Source: Caldifarciminota bacterium (GTDB taxonomy: Bacteria; Hydrothermota; Tepidihabitantia; B3-TA06). From it: DNA of 43,363 nt. Under the pieces are notes generated by a model. It saw only the letters and a list, made by a program, of their open reading frames with translations, was not told the DNA's origin and ran no database searches. This document shows positions 23,615-32,492 of the stretch, in pieces; position 1 is the stretch's first letter; every line of letters starts with the position of its first letter. The DNA is taken from the NCBI GenBank assembly GCA_016934635.1, contig JAFGSK010000066.1, positions 1 through 43,363 on the forward strand, written 5' to 3'. A program made the translations under genes and the position numbers.

Positions 23615-24510
23615 TCACTTACCTCTGGTGACATAACGATCCTTTCTTCATTTCGTATTCGGTATGAAGTATAATCGGTTGGCAGTTTTGATTGGAGAAT
23701 CTGGCTGAATGAATCAGCTACCTGTACGTATCCGGAAAAATTTGCGTAGTTATACTGATGTAACAGCAGGATGTTCGAAAAATGTGAATTAGGATACCGT
23801 GTGTCAAAAATAGCTTTTTGATTGGCTAGTGAATCGTAATCTTGAATCCATCTAAGAAGGGTCGTAAATGCCGCCTCACTGTAAGGTGTATTGGAATCTT
23901 TCAACCACTCCATCCCTTTCAAACCGGCCCCACGATTACCTATAATAAAATAATCCCAAAGAGAGTCCATTTGGATGACGGCCTGTCTGTACTGCCATTG
24001 TAGCGGCAGAAAAAAGAATTCAACCGTATCGGAATATATCAAGTTGTCGTCCAACTTGTTATAGTCAGGTAGGCGATATACCGCGTAAAGCTTGTACTTG
24101 CCTGGAGGGATATCTTCAAGCGAGGTTCTCATTTCAACAGGTACTAAAGTAGTCCACCAGACCAGCATTTGTCTTGACATGCTTTCGAATGGAGCAACTA
24201 AGGTATACTTTGGCGCTGATATTACGAATTCAAAGACATCTAGCCGTGAACCTATGTACGTCCATACTTGACCCAGGGGTGTAATCAAAATCAGAGTAAG
24301 AGGATAGGGGTAATCGTCCAACTTGAACATGTAACCTCTATCAAGGGCAATATCTCTGTTCAGGTGATTGGTGATCTCAACTGTCAAAACCGTCGGCTCA
24401 GCAAGGGCCAGCGTATCCTTGCCCAGCTCGAGGTGGATGGATACCAGAGGTTTATCCTGTGCCGAAAGCCCTTGAGCCAGAAGAAGTGCCAAGATAACAA
24501 GACGCTTCAA
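23611..24510 (-). CDS. Exported protein paired with the patatin, function unknown
   Basis: The 299-residue product has a signal peptide (MKRLVILALLLAQGLSAQ). The first half is a beta domain (VSIHLELGKDTLALAEPTVL, TVEITNHLNRDIALD, PPGKYKLYAVYRLPDY) of the kind seen in DUF-type extracellular Ig-like modules. The second half (about 180-290) is helical and tetratricopeptide-like in spacing (EAAFTTLLRWIQDYDSLANQ, DSFSQILQSKLP). Its stop overlaps the patatin start (ATGA), so it is very likely co-translated and functionally linked. No known family is certain. Confidence 0.65.
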   Translation of the reverse strand: MKRLVILALLLAQGLSAQDKPLVSIHLELGKDTLALAEPTVLTVEITNHLNRDIALDRGYMFKLDDYPYPLTLILITPLGQVWTYIGSRLDVFEFVISAPKYTLVAPFESMSRQMLVWWTTLVPVEMRTSLEDIPPGKYKLYAVYRLPDYNKLDDNLIYSDTVEFFFLPLQWQYRQAVIQMDSLWDYFIIGNRGAGLKGMEWLKDSNTPYSEAAFTTLLRWIQDYDSLANQKAIFDTRYPNSHFSNILLLHQYNYANFSGYVQVADSFSQILQSKLPTDYTSYRIRNEERIVMSPEVSE

Positions 24511-24592
24511 TGCAACCCCAACCTTTTAACAATCATCAGTTTATAAAGACGCATAAATCCTCGCCGGGTTTCCGCACACTTTGTCATATACC

Positions 24593-24620
24593 ATTATACT
24601 GCGTCAAATCGAGGCTGCAA
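24593..24620 (-). promoter_or_regulatory. Likely promoter of the patatin operon
   Basis: TTGCAG (24615-24620) and TATAAT (24593-24598) are separated by 16 bp on the minus strand, about 80 nt before the start at 24510. Confidence 0.55.
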
Positions 24621-24659
24621 GTTGTGTCCGATGTGCTGAGTAATTACCGGATACTAAGT

Positions 24660-25460
24660 CTACCTTGTTGCCTTCCTCAGCAATGGCGGCCTGTACCCTG
24701 GTGCGCGGTAGCGGATAGATGTCCGGACAAAGGTCACAGGATGTACGATTGAGCGCTGGGGGCAGAAGTTAACGCAGCGTTCGCATACAAGGCATCGGTT
24801 CCGGAACCTGGGCCTTGTAAGGGAAGAGCCTATATTACCGGCCGGACAAATCTCTTCGCACAGCCCGCATCTGCTGCATTTATCTGTAACCTTCAGGTTC
24901 GTCAGGTAACCTGTGTTGAGATAGAATGCCAAACCTGAAACGAGTGAGGATAGGAGCATGAACGTATTGTCCTTCTCGATAACACCATTACCTGCAAACA
25001 TATCCTCAACGAATCCGGGAACCTCGTTCTTCACGCGTTCCAGTTTCTTAAGAACTTCAGGCTTTGAAATATCCTCCGGTCCGAGGAGCAGGGTTTCGTT
25101 ACTCGGCGCGATGAAGGAACGGGCAGAAAGCACCCGGTAACCTTTTCTCGCGAGCAAGCGTGCAAGCAAGGCCTCGGAGCCTGGGGTTGCCTGAGCCTTG
25201 GTGCTGAAGACGAAGGCCGGCTTGCCATGGACGTTCTTCAAATCCCGTACAAATCTCCAGATGTTGTACGGGAAGCATCCCGAGTAAACGGGAAAGCCTA
25301 TACCCAGCAATTCAAAGGTGTCCGGATCAAGCCCTCCAGAGCGCTCAAGAGCGATCATGTCAGCCTTGAAACCTCGCTTTCTCAGCTCCTTCGTGATTGA
25401 GTCTGCGAGGAACCAGGTATTGCCCGTTCCGGTAAAGAAGAGGATAAGGGCTCTCTGCAT
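24660..25460 (-). CDS. EFR1-type ferredoxin-flavodoxin protein
   Basis: The 266-residue protein has an N-terminal flavodoxin-like domain (ILFFTGTGNTWFLADSI phosphate loop; FPVYSGCFPYNIW). Its C-terminal bacterial-type ferredoxin has two [4Fe-4S] sites, CSRCGLCEEICP and CLVCERCVNFCP. EFR1-family proteins are candidates for electron transfer among flavin and iron-sulfur partners. The ATG at 25458-25460 is chosen because the -10 box lies 7 nt upstream; the longer frame from 25550 runs through the promoter. It is divergent from the por operon, which also needs ferredoxin. Confidence 0.85.
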   Translation of the reverse strand: MQRALILFFTGTGNTWFLADSITKELRKRGFKADMIALERSGGLDPDTFELLGIGFPVYSGCFPYNIWRFVRDLKNVHGKPAFVFSTKAQATPGSEALLARLLARKGYRVLSARSFIAPSNETLLLGPEDISKPEVLKKLERVKNEVPGFVEDMFAGNGVIEKDNTFMLLSSLVSGLAFYLNTGYLTNLKVTDKCSRCGLCEEICPAGNIGSSLTRPRFRNRCLVCERCVNFCPQRSIVHPVTFVRTSIRYRAPGYRPPLLRKATR

Positions 25461-25467
25461 TGCGCTG

Positions 25468-25495
25468 ATTATAGGCTGGTATTTGAGGGAATCAA
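25468..25495 (-). promoter_or_regulatory. Promoter predicting a leaderless mRNA (EFR1 gene)
   Basis: TTGATT (25490-25495) and TATAAT (25468-25473) are separated by 16 bp on the minus strand. ATG 25460 is 7 nt past the -10 box, and no Shine-Dalgarno is present. Confidence 0.7.
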
Positions 25496-25543
25496 GCAGG
25501 TTCTTTTCTGCACATCCTTGCAAAAAAGAGCGACTTATTATCC

Positions 25544-25572
25544 TTGACAATCATTGACTTATCCAGTAGAAT
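25544..25572 (+). promoter_or_regulatory. Promoter of the por operon, divergent from EFR1
   Basis: TTGACA (25544-25549) and TAGAAT (25567-25572) are separated by 17 bp. The leader is only about 10 nt and carries GGAGG (25580-25584) just before ATG 25589. Confidence 0.75.
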
Positions 25573-25588
25573 TGAGTTCGGAGGTTGC

Positions 25589-26170
25589 ATGCAACAGTAT
25601 TTTGAAGTACGCTGGCACGGTCGCGGCGGACAGGGTGCAAAGACGGCTGCGCTACTGTTCGGGGAAGCGGCCATGGAGACCGGCAAGTACATACAAGCGT
25701 TTCCGGAATATGGACCGGAACGCACAGGTGCGCCGGTAAAATCGTTTAACCGTCTGTCAGACGGCCCTATTCGTGTTCACACTCAGGTCATTAACCCCGA
25801 CGTGGTCGTTGTTCTGGATGCGTCCCTTCTTGAATGCCTCGACGTTACCGAAGGAATCAAGGAAGGGGGCACGCTGCTCATAAATACCCAGGAATCGGTA
25901 AATGAGTTAAAGAAGAAACTTGCCAAGACCGAAGGGTATAAGCTCGCTATCGTTGATGCGTCGAAGATAGCAATGGAGCTCCTGAAGCGCGACGTTCCCA
26001 ACACGGTGATGCTGGGTGCAATGGTTAAGGTGACAGGTGCACTGGATTGGGATTCTGCACTTGCATCGATAGAGGAGAAATTGAACTCGAAATTCCGCGG
26101 ACGCAAGGAAATTATCGAAGGGAACATCAAGGCAATTAAACGCGCATACGATGAGGTGAAAGTAGCATGA
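25589..26170 (+). CDS. porC: 2-oxoacid:ferredoxin oxidoreductase, gamma subunit
   Basis: The 193-residue product shows the gamma-subunit pattern FEVRWHGRGGQGAKTAALLFGEAAMETGKYIQAFPEYGPERTG in sequence (described in pieces: RGGQGAKTAA, FPEYGPERTGAPV). It forms a heterotetramer with the three following products and catalyses CoA-dependent, reversible oxidative decarboxylation of a 2-oxoacid with ferredoxin. The start at ATG 25589 (rather than 25544) is set by GGAGG and by the -35 box lying at 25544-25549. It overlaps the delta gene by 4 bp. Confidence 0.9.
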   Translation: MQQYFEVRWHGRGGQGAKTAALLFGEAAMETGKYIQAFPEYGPERTGAPVKSFNRLSDGPIRVHTQVINPDVVVVLDASLLECLDVTEGIKEGGTLLINTQESVNELKKKLAKTEGYKLAIVDASKIAMELLKRDVPNTVMLGAMVKVTGALDWDSALASIEEKLNSKFRGRKEIIEGNIKAIKRAYDEVKVA

Positions 26171-26478
26171 AGGACGTAAAAGTAGAATGTCAAAGACTGA
26201 TGGACTGGCAGGAACTGGCCAAGGGCTGCCTCATCCAGGAGGCGGCGACATCCCGTCACTTCAAAACAGGCGACTGGCGCAGCTTGCGTCCGGTCTGGGA
26301 CTCCGAAGCCTGTATCCAGTGCCTTTTCTGCTGGATCACCTGTCCGGATACGTCAATCAAGGTCGAAGACGGTAAGGTTGTAGGAATCGACTACGAGTTC
26401 TGCAAGGGCTGCGGTATCTGCGCTGAGATTTGCCCTCCCAAGGCCTCGGCCATCAAGATGGTAAGGGAGGAGAAATGA
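26167..26478 (+). CDS. porD: 2-oxoacid:ferredoxin oxidoreductase, delta (ferredoxin) subunit
   Basis: The 103-residue product has two [4Fe-4S] motifs: CIQCLFCWITCP (Cys49, 52, 55, 59) and CKGCGICAEICP (Cys79, 82, 85, 89). It carries electrons from the TPP/CoA site to external ferredoxin. The N-terminal 45 residues (RHFKTGDWRSLRPVWD) are the usual lead of PorD-type subunits. ATGA overlaps join it to the gamma gene before and the alpha gene after, so the four subunits are translated together. Confidence 0.92.
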   Translation: MKDVKVECQRLMDWQELAKGCLIQEAATSRHFKTGDWRSLRPVWDSEACIQCLFCWITCPDTSIKVEDGKVVGIDYEFCKGCGICAEICPPKASAIKMVREEK

Positions 26479-27653
26479 AGATTCTAGCCAAGACAGGCAA
26501 CGAGGCCATGGCCTACGCGATGAAACAGATTAACCCGGATGTCGTTGCGGCTTATCCCATAACGCCTGCGACCGAGGTCGTGCAGATATTCTCGAACTAC
26601 GTAGCGGACGGCGAGGTGGATACCGAATTCGTGGCTGTAGAGAGTGAGCATTCGGCGCTTTCTGCGTGCTGTGGAGCTTCGGCTGCAGGCGCAAGAGTAA
26701 TGACATCCACCGCTTCTCAGGGTCTGGCCCTGATGCACGAGATCCTCTACATCGCTGCAGGCAACCACCTGCCAATCGTCATAGCGCTCGTGAACCGTTC
26801 GCTTTCCGCCCCGATCAACATCCACTGCGATCACTCAGATACCATGGGTTCCCGTGAGGCGGGATGGATGCAGCTTTACTGCGCAAATTCCCAGGAAGCC
26901 TACGACTCGATACCTATTGCTTTGAAGATAGCCGAGGCCTGCGGTGTTCCGGCGATTGTATCAACAGATGCCTTCATCATCTCACACTGCATGGACAGGC
27001 TCGAGGTTCTGGAAGACGATGAAGTACAGAAGTTTATCGGAGAATACAATCCGAAGTACTTTGCCCTGGATTTGGAAAATCCCAAGACCTATGGTCCACT
27101 GGATCTTCAGGACTACTTCTTCGAGCATAAGCGTTCGCAGATAGACGCCTTCTCGAAGGTGCTTTCAACCTACAACAAGGTTGCGAAAGAGTACGAGAAG
27201 CTCTCAGGACGCTACTATCCTGCAGTCGAGGAGTACAAGACCGACGGAGCTGACGTGGCTATCTTTACGGCGGGCTCCACTGCAGATACGGCCAAGGAAG
27301 TTGTAGATGAGCTTCGCGAACAGGGCCGCAAAGTAGGTCTCGTTCGCATGAGGATGTGGCGGCCGTTGCCGGTCGAGGAGATAAAGGCTGCACTAGGAAA
27401 ATTCAAGGCGGTTGCCGTGATGGACCGCTCAGATACCATGGCCGATTTCGGAGGGCCGGTGTTTCTCGAAACACGTGGAATACTTTACGATCTTGATAAA
27501 AAGCCTATAATAACGGACTACGTATACGGACTCGGAGGCAGAAACGTGGAGATTGCAGATATCGTCCGTGTCTACGACGAAATCTCAGAGATTGCCAAAA
27601 CTGGTAAGGTTAAAAAACTAGTAACCTACCTCGGCGTCAGAGGGGAGGAGTAA
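26475..27653 (+). CDS. porA: 2-oxoacid:ferredoxin oxidoreductase, alpha subunit
   Basis: The 392-residue alpha subunit starts MKILAKTGNEAMAYAMKQ and carries DVVAAYPITPATEVVQIF, VESEHSALSACCGASAAGAR and TSTASQGLALMHEILYIAAG, all hallmarks of the TPP-binding-partner alpha chain. The later domain (about 260-390) binds CoA and the subunits (IFTAGSTADTAKEVVDEL). The start ATG 26475 overlaps the delta stop, and GGGAGGAG lies upstream; the longer frame from 26430 is an artefact. Whether the preferred substrate is pyruvate or a branched 2-oxoacid cannot be told with certainty; pyruvate is my first choice. Confidence 0.92.
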   Translation: MKILAKTGNEAMAYAMKQINPDVVAAYPITPATEVVQIFSNYVADGEVDTEFVAVESEHSALSACCGASAAGARVMTSTASQGLALMHEILYIAAGNHLPIVIALVNRSLSAPINIHCDHSDTMGSREAGWMQLYCANSQEAYDSIPIALKIAEACGVPAIVSTDAFIISHCMDRLEVLEDDEVQKFIGEYNPKYFALDLENPKTYGPLDLQDYFFEHKRSQIDAFSKVLSTYNKVAKEYEKLSGRYYPAVEEYKTDGADVAIFTAGSTADTAKEVVDELREQGRKVGLVRMRMWRPLPVEEIKAALGKFKAVAVMDRSDTMADFGGPVFLETRGILYDLDKKPIITDYVYGLGGRNVEIADIVRVYDEISEIAKTGKVKKLVTYLGVRGEE

Positions 27654-28582
27654 TGGCTACACTTAAAGAACTTGCTAAACGTACCGAAGGACTTGTCGGT
27701 GGACATCGTGCATGTGCGGGCTGCGGGGCATCTGCAGCCATCCGACAGATACTTCTGGCCGCAGCCGACAAACCTACCGTTTGCGGAATATGTACAGGAT
27801 GCATGGAAGTCGTCACCACAATCTTTCCATTCACCGCCTGGAACGTCAATCTTGTCCATAATGCGTTCGAGAACTCGGCTGCAACAACCTCCGGTATGGA
27901 AGCGGCCTACAAGGCCCTCAAGCGCAAGGGTAAGATTAAAGGAGACATCAACTTCATCGCCTTCGGCGGTGACGGCGGAACTTACGATATAGGTCTTCAA
28001 TCCCTTTCAGGCGCTATCGAACGTGGTCACAAGATGCTTTACGTCTGCTACGACAACGAAGCATACATGAACACGGGTTATCAACGTTCGTCCGCAACAC
28101 CTTACGGCGCTCACACTACGACTTCCCCATCAGGCAAAAAAATACCCGGCAAGCAGCAGAAACGCAAGGACTTGACCGAGATTATCATTTCTCACGATCC
28201 AGCATACGCGGCACAGGCTACCCCGGGATACTACATGGATTTAATCAAAAAAGTTGAGAAGGCCCTGGCCGCAGACGGTCCATCCTTCATCAACGTGCTT
28301 TCTCCATGTGTTCCCGGTTGGGGCTATCCCTCCGAACAGACAATGAACATATCCAAGATGGCGGTTGAAACACTGTTCTGGCCTCTTTACGAGTGGCAGG
28401 ACGGTGTCTACACTATCAACGTCAAACCGCGTGAGCCCAAGCCAGTTGAAGAGTTCCTTAAGCTTCAAGCCCGCTTCCGTCACGTCTTCAAGCCGGGGAA
28501 TGAACATCTCGTGGAAGCCTTTCAGGCCCATATTTCGAGGCAGTGGGAACGGCTTCTACGGAAAGAAGAAGCGAGCAAGTAA
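27653..28582 (+). CDS. porB: 2-oxoacid:ferredoxin oxidoreductase, beta (TPP) subunit
   Basis: The 309-residue beta subunit has the cluster-binding cysteines HRACAGCGASAA (Cys21, Cys24), CGICTGC (Cys44-50) and a downstream SPCVPGW. The thiamine diphosphate motif is GGDGGTYDIG (GDG, 106-108) with YDNEAYMNTG (Asn135). The VGGHRACAGCG start and the SSATPYGA loop are typical of pyruvate synthase beta chains. The start overlaps the alpha stop (TAATG). It ends 3 bp before the MglB-like gene, so it is followed at once by signalling genes. Confidence 0.93.
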   Translation: MATLKELAKRTEGLVGGHRACAGCGASAAIRQILLAAADKPTVCGICTGCMEVVTTIFPFTAWNVNLVHNAFENSAATTSGMEAAYKALKRKGKIKGDINFIAFGGDGGTYDIGLQSLSGAIERGHKMLYVCYDNEAYMNTGYQRSSATPYGAHTTTSPSGKKIPGKQQKRKDLTEIIISHDPAYAAQATPGYYMDLIKKVEKALAADGPSFINVLSPCVPGWGYPSEQTMNISKMAVETLFWPLYEWQDGVYTINVKPREPKPVEEFLKLQARFRHVFKPGNEHLVEAFQAHISRQWERLLRKEEASK

Positions 28583-28585
28583 GAT

Positions 28586-29080
28586 ATGCTTATCGATAGA
28601 ATCAAGCTCTTTGAATCGGGTTTCCGTGCTATCAAGGATAGCATTGAAAAGCTCTTGCAGCAGTCCGATGCCAAAGCGGTGCTTCTGGTTGATCGTGACG
28701 GAAACCTGATTACGAGCGCGGGAGAGACCGAAAAAATAGATCTGGAGTCGTTCGCTACCCTGTCGGCGGCCGACTTCGCAGCCACCTCGCATCTTGCTGA
28801 AATAATCGGTGAAAGGCAATTTCAGACGCTCTACCACCAGGGTGAACGTGATCATCTCTACTTCCACGCCATTGCATCGAATATTATCATTGCGGTTATC
28901 TTTGATCAACGGACAACCCTTGGATTGGTCAGAGTAAGGGTGAAACATGCCTCTGAGAGTCTGACCAAGATTCTTGAGGACATATTCGGCAGACAAGCGG
29001 AGGAACGTGCCGAGGAAGAAGCCCAGATCGAAGACATATCTAAAGACATCGAAGACGAACTCGACAGATTGTTTGGTTAG
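28586..29080 (+). CDS. Roadblock/LC7-domain protein, MglB-like
   Basis: The 164-residue protein has a Roadblock/LC7 core (about 20-120): KAVLLVDRDGNLITSAGE, then FATLSAADFAATSHLAEIIG and HAIASNIIIAVIFDQRTTLGLVR. This fold in MglB is the GTPase-activating partner of MglA. Its C-terminal tail is strongly acidic (EEEAQIEDISKDIEDELD). It is transcribed directly with the following mglA-like gene (6-bp gap), supporting a GAP-GTPase pair. Its position just after porB suggests readthrough from the por promoter. Confidence 0.85.
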   Translation: MLIDRIKLFESGFRAIKDSIEKLLQQSDAKAVLLVDRDGNLITSAGETEKIDLESFATLSAADFAATSHLAEIIGERQFQTLYHQGERDHLYFHAIASNIIIAVIFDQRTTLGLVRVRVKHASESLTKILEDIFGRQAEERAEEEAQIEDISKDIEDELDRLFG

Positions 29081-29086
29081 TATCAG

Positions 29087-29662
29087 ATGGCTCTCATAAA
29101 CTACGCTACCAAAGAGATCAACGTCAAGATCGTATATTACGGCCCTGGACTTGGTGGCAAGACAACCAATCTACGCTGGATCTATAGTAAACTGGACGCG
29201 GAAGCTAAGGGGAAGATGATTACCCTGGCCACCGAGATGGATCGTACTCTGTTCTTTGATTTTCTACCGGTGGATCTAGGCAGTGTTAGAGGCTTTGAGA
29301 CCCGTTTTCATCTTTACACGGTACCAGGCCAGGTTTTCTACAACGCGTCACGTCGAATCATACTGCGCGGAGCAGACGGTATCATCTTCGTGGCCGATTC
29401 ACAGCACGAGCGCCGAGATGACGACGTGGACAGTCTCAACAATCTTAAGGAGAATTTGGCTACCTTCAACCTGAAACTTGAAGAAACCCCTTACGTGATG
29501 CAATATAACAAGCGCGATCTGCCCAACATCATGACAGTATCAGAGATGGAAGAACTCCTGAATCCGCACGGAGTACCCTACTTTGAAGCGGTGGCAACAC
29601 AAGGGATCGGCGTTTTCGAGACCCTCAAAGAGGTTGCCAAGATGGTTATCCGCAAGTTCTAA
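29087..29662 (+). CDS. mglA: MglA-family small GTPase
   Basis: The 191-residue protein is a bacterial Ras-like GTPase of the MglA type: VYYGPGLGGKTTNLRWI (P-loop 19-26), FHLYTVPGQVFYNASRR (switch II region, PGQ 80-82) and VMQYNKRDLP (base-binding NKRD 141-144). GPGLGGKT lacks the usual Gly-12 arrangement of eukaryotic Ras, which is standard for MglA. MglA and MglB together set cell polarity and dynamic pole marking in other bacteria. No motility gene lies in the window, so the effector is unknown. Confidence 0.92.
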   Translation: MALINYATKEINVKIVYYGPGLGGKTTNLRWIYSKLDAEAKGKMITLATEMDRTLFFDFLPVDLGSVRGFETRFHLYTVPGQVFYNASRRIILRGADGIIFVADSQHERRDDDVDSLNNLKENLATFNLKLEETPYVMQYNKRDLPNIMTVSEMEELLNPHGVPYFEAVATQGIGVFETLKEVAKMVIRKF

Positions 29663-29766
29663 AGAGGCTGCCTAGAGGTCTGCACATTAGTAGCAGATTG
29701 AGTCTTCAGTTTATAAATCTCGCTTATATATCTTTCCTACTTAAATCCAAGTGAAAGGAATGGGGA

Positions 29767-29786
29767 GTTATCCTGAGAAGGATAAC
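29767..29786. repeat. Small hairpin with GAGA loop after mglA
   Basis: GTTATCCT pairs perfectly with AGGATAAC around GAGA. The 29663-29841 spacer otherwise shows nothing supportable. Confidence 0.5.
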
Positions 29787-29841
29787 GGTGTGAATCCAGA
29801 ATTGCTTGAGTTACTTACCCAGATTCTATTAGCCTCTATTG

Positions 29842-29874
29842 AAAAAAAAATAGACAGCCCTTAAAGGGCTGCCT
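29842..29874 (-). terminator. Rho-independent terminator of the beta-propeller gene
   Basis: On the minus strand the stem TAGGCAGCCC/GGGCTGTCTA (29851-29874) with a TTTA loop is followed by nine T residues (29842-29850). It lies 27 bp past the stop codon at 29901. Confidence 0.85.
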
Positions 29875-29900
29875 ATACGCTCTAACCTAGGATTTGCCAA

Positions 29901-32087
29901 CTAATTAATGACCATCACCTTTTGGACGGTCTTGAACTTAGGCGTCACGAAGCGTACGAAGTACACTCCGGGTGCTACATCGGTGTCCCAGTTGATCGTA
30001 TGCGAACCGGCGCCGTAGTTTCCTGATGCAAGTGTGGTTACAACCTTACCTGAAACGTCGTACACCTTGAGCGAAACCGGCGAGGAACCGGTAAGGCTGA
30101 AGCTGACCTTGGTTGAGCCTGAGAACGGGTTAGGTGTGATTGGGTGGAGGGCAAAGCCAAAAGCGCCTTCAGTAATGCCGGTGAACTTGTAGTCGAATTC
30201 GTAGAAAAGCGCAGGATGGCTGATATCGACACCCAACTGAGTTGCCCAGTAGGTAATCATGTAGTGACCGTCTGCGAAGTCTCCTGGTACAGAAGCGAAG
30301 ACGGCTTGCGCTGAATCACCCTCTGCAAAGGTTTGCGGTGCAAGAGCATCCTCATACACCACTGCAGCATACGCCACGTCCTCGATCATGCAGTGCATGA
30401 TCACGTCTTCGGTTTCCATACCGCCGCGCTCCTGGAACCAGGCAGACGGAGCGAAGACTGCATTTACCTCTGTTTCAGGCTCAGGCATGATCGCCGCATA
30501 CGGGGTCACGTCAATCCTGGGCTTTGTGTTGAAACGCTGGTTCTTGTCGTTGTTGTTTGTATTTATGTCGTCCGGATGGTTAACCACGAAGAAAGCGTCG
30601 TATTCTGTGTTCCCTTCAGGCGTGAAAGACTTGAAGGCCGAGACCTGGTTGTATCCAGGATCCAGGGGATAGGCTCCGATAACGTCTTCGTACACGGTCT
30701 GCTGTGTGGTGTAGTTCTTTATCCTGCAGAGTACCTCGGCATCGATAGTGGTATCCTCGAGGTTCTGCCAGATGAGACAGGAAGGTGTGAAGGCAACGCC
30801 GCCATCTTCCACGCCGTGCGGCCGGATTACGCTTTCCATTATCAAGTCAAGGGTATCATGCGAAGGACCAGTACCTCCTCCCGTATCGGCGTCGAAGTAG
30901 TTGTAGTATATCTCATAGGAACCTCCTGAGGAGTAGTCCCGATAGTCATACCAGGCGACGTGCACGTTGCCACGAAGATCGGCCGCAAGCTGACCGCGGC
31001 GGGAGAACATATCGTCGTCGGATGTAATCGGGGCGTCGCCGTCCCACGTGCCCGACTCCCCGTCGAGCCGGTTGTACCACAGCTCGTAGTCGGCGCCGCG
31101 GTAGTCGTCCCAGCATACCCAGATGTTGTCGAAGATGTCGCAGCAGATCGAGGGGTAGTACACGTAGGAGTAAGTAGAATGGCTGACCTGGACAGGGCTG
31201 CTCCATGAGTAACCCTCGCCGTTCCAGGTTCCCGTGATCACGAATATGTGGTAAGGGGAGGGGTAGGAAACGTAGGCGATGTAGACGTTATCTTCCGAGT
31301 CACGGCATATCTTGGTGTTGTAGGAGTAGTAGCAGCTATTCGTGCCGGTCAAGGTTTCGATGTTCCAGGAAGCTCCGTCGTCGTCGCTCCAGGCGTGATA
31401 GAGCCGGTAGCCGTTGCTGTTGCCGAATGACATGTGGTATATCCCGTCTGAGGTGACGCATATCGAAGGGTAGTAGGAGTAGTAGTAGCTTGATGCAGAG
31501 CCGCCTTCCCAGTGAGGATCGTATACCAGGACCGGGGTTGTGAATGTTGTAGTTCCGGCAAGCTTGCGGTGGAACCACACGCTGCGGCCCCGCATGTCGC
31601 CCGAGGTCGAGCTATAACGATTATGGGCCACAAGCAGGTTCCCGTCGGCGTCGAAGCACGTGCCTGGATAGTCAGCCTGTGTACAGCCTCCGCCTACGCC
31701 GTGACTGTAAATCGAACCCCAGCCGCCGTTTCTTATCCGGGTATAAAGAACGTAGGAGTAATACCAGGATACGTCGACCTCTCCGTCGTAGGTTGCCACC
31801 ACCGGTGTATATCCGTAGTAGTCGCTTATCTGGTCTCCAAGACCGCCGGGAGCCTGGCTGGGACTATGGATAGGAAAGGAATGATGACGAACGTAGTAAG
31901 GGGATTCGGTGTAGTCATACCAGGTAATGTAGACGTTGTCTCCGTCAGCGGCCGTACCCCATCCACCGGTGTACGGGGTATAGGAAGTACTCGATGAGTT
32001 GCTTATCCTTGTTTCTCCTTGCCACTGGGCGAACGCCGGCGCCACAATGAGCAAAGCCAGGGCCAGGATTAAGATAGGTTTACGCAT
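29901..32087 (-). CDS. Exported beta-propeller-like protein with C-terminal sorting domain
   Basis: The 728-residue product has a signal peptide (about 1-20, ending APAFA). A beta-propeller-like region follows (about 25-390) with repeated ITWYDY/VCWDDY strands and one clear sialidase-type Asp box (SDDDGASW, 234-241). CARDB-like beta domains occupy about 400-600. The C-terminal 80 residues are a Por-secretion-type domain: ITPNPFSGSTKVSFSL, VSLKVYDVSGKVV and GVYFVRF. Its first three-quarters suggests sugar or protein binding at the cell surface. A catalytic sialidase is not supported because the conserved arginines and nucleophile are not visible. Confidence 0.75.
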   Translation of the reverse strand: MRKPILILALALLIVAPAFAQWQGETRISNSSSTSYTPYTGGWGTAADGDNVYITWYDYTESPYYVRHHSFPIHSPSQAPGGLGDQISDYYGYTPVVATYDGEVDVSWYYSYVLYTRIRNGGWGSIYSHGVGGGCTQADYPGTCFDADGNLLVAHNRYSSTSGDMRGRSVWFHRKLAGTTTFTTPVLVYDPHWEGGSASSYYYSYYPSICVTSDGIYHMSFGNSNGYRLYHAWSDDDGASWNIETLTGTNSCYYSYNTKICRDSEDNVYIAYVSYPSPYHIFVITGTWNGEGYSWSSPVQVSHSTYSYVYYPSICCDIFDNIWVCWDDYRGADYELWYNRLDGESGTWDGDAPITSDDDMFSRRGQLAADLRGNVHVAWYDYRDYSSGGSYEIYYNYFDADTGGGTGPSHDTLDLIMESVIRPHGVEDGGVAFTPSCLIWQNLEDTTIDAEVLCRIKNYTTQQTVYEDVIGAYPLDPGYNQVSAFKSFTPEGNTEYDAFFVVNHPDDINTNNNDKNQRFNTKPRIDVTPYAAIMPEPETEVNAVFAPSAWFQERGGMETEDVIMHCMIEDVAYAAVVYEDALAPQTFAEGDSAQAVFASVPGDFADGHYMITYWATQLGVDISHPALFYEFDYKFTGITEGAFGFALHPITPNPFSGSTKVSFSLTGSSPVSLKVYDVSGKVVTTLASGNYGAGSHTINWDTDVAPGVYFVRFVTPKFKTVQKVMVIN

Positions 32088-32266
32088 GTAACCTCCTTCG
32101 TGTCTTTAGACACATTGATTTATTTAGCTCCTTTTTAAAGAATATATTCATACCCTCTCCCGTTGCAGGATGATAATTTTCTTTCTCCCATATGCCTCCA
32201 TGTTTCGTTCGCATATAAAGCCTGCGAAAAGTCCTCATAACCTTTTCAACTTAACTAGTTAATCCA

Positions 32267-32294
32267 AATATACTAAAATAACGAAGCTTGTCAA
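32267..32294 (-). promoter_or_regulatory. Promoter of the beta-propeller gene
   Basis: TTGACA (32289-32294) and TATATT (32267-32272) are separated by 16 bp on the minus strand. The leader to 32087 is long, about 170 nt. Confidence 0.65.
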
Positions 32295-32492
32295 GTGAAA
32301 TTATGTTTTTTGAGTAGGAGACAAGATGATTGCAGAAACCGGTATTTTTTTATCATTTATGCGGGAGTATTTAGGTTTTTTTCATTATGTAGTTTTAACT
32401 TATAGTGATTAGATACCGATCGTTCTTTCCGGATAAAGAAGTCCTGTTCGTTGTGATAACTTTGCATCCGGTAAAAACGAACGCTTCAGTGC

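Noticed and set aside
25461..25550. 30-residue N-terminal extension of the EFR1 protein
   Set aside because: The extension overlaps the -10 and -35 boxes of its own promoter and has no ribosome site.
29901..32087. Sialidase activity of the beta-propeller protein
   Set aside because: Only one Asp box is clear and the catalytic arginine, tyrosine and glutamate set is not visible.
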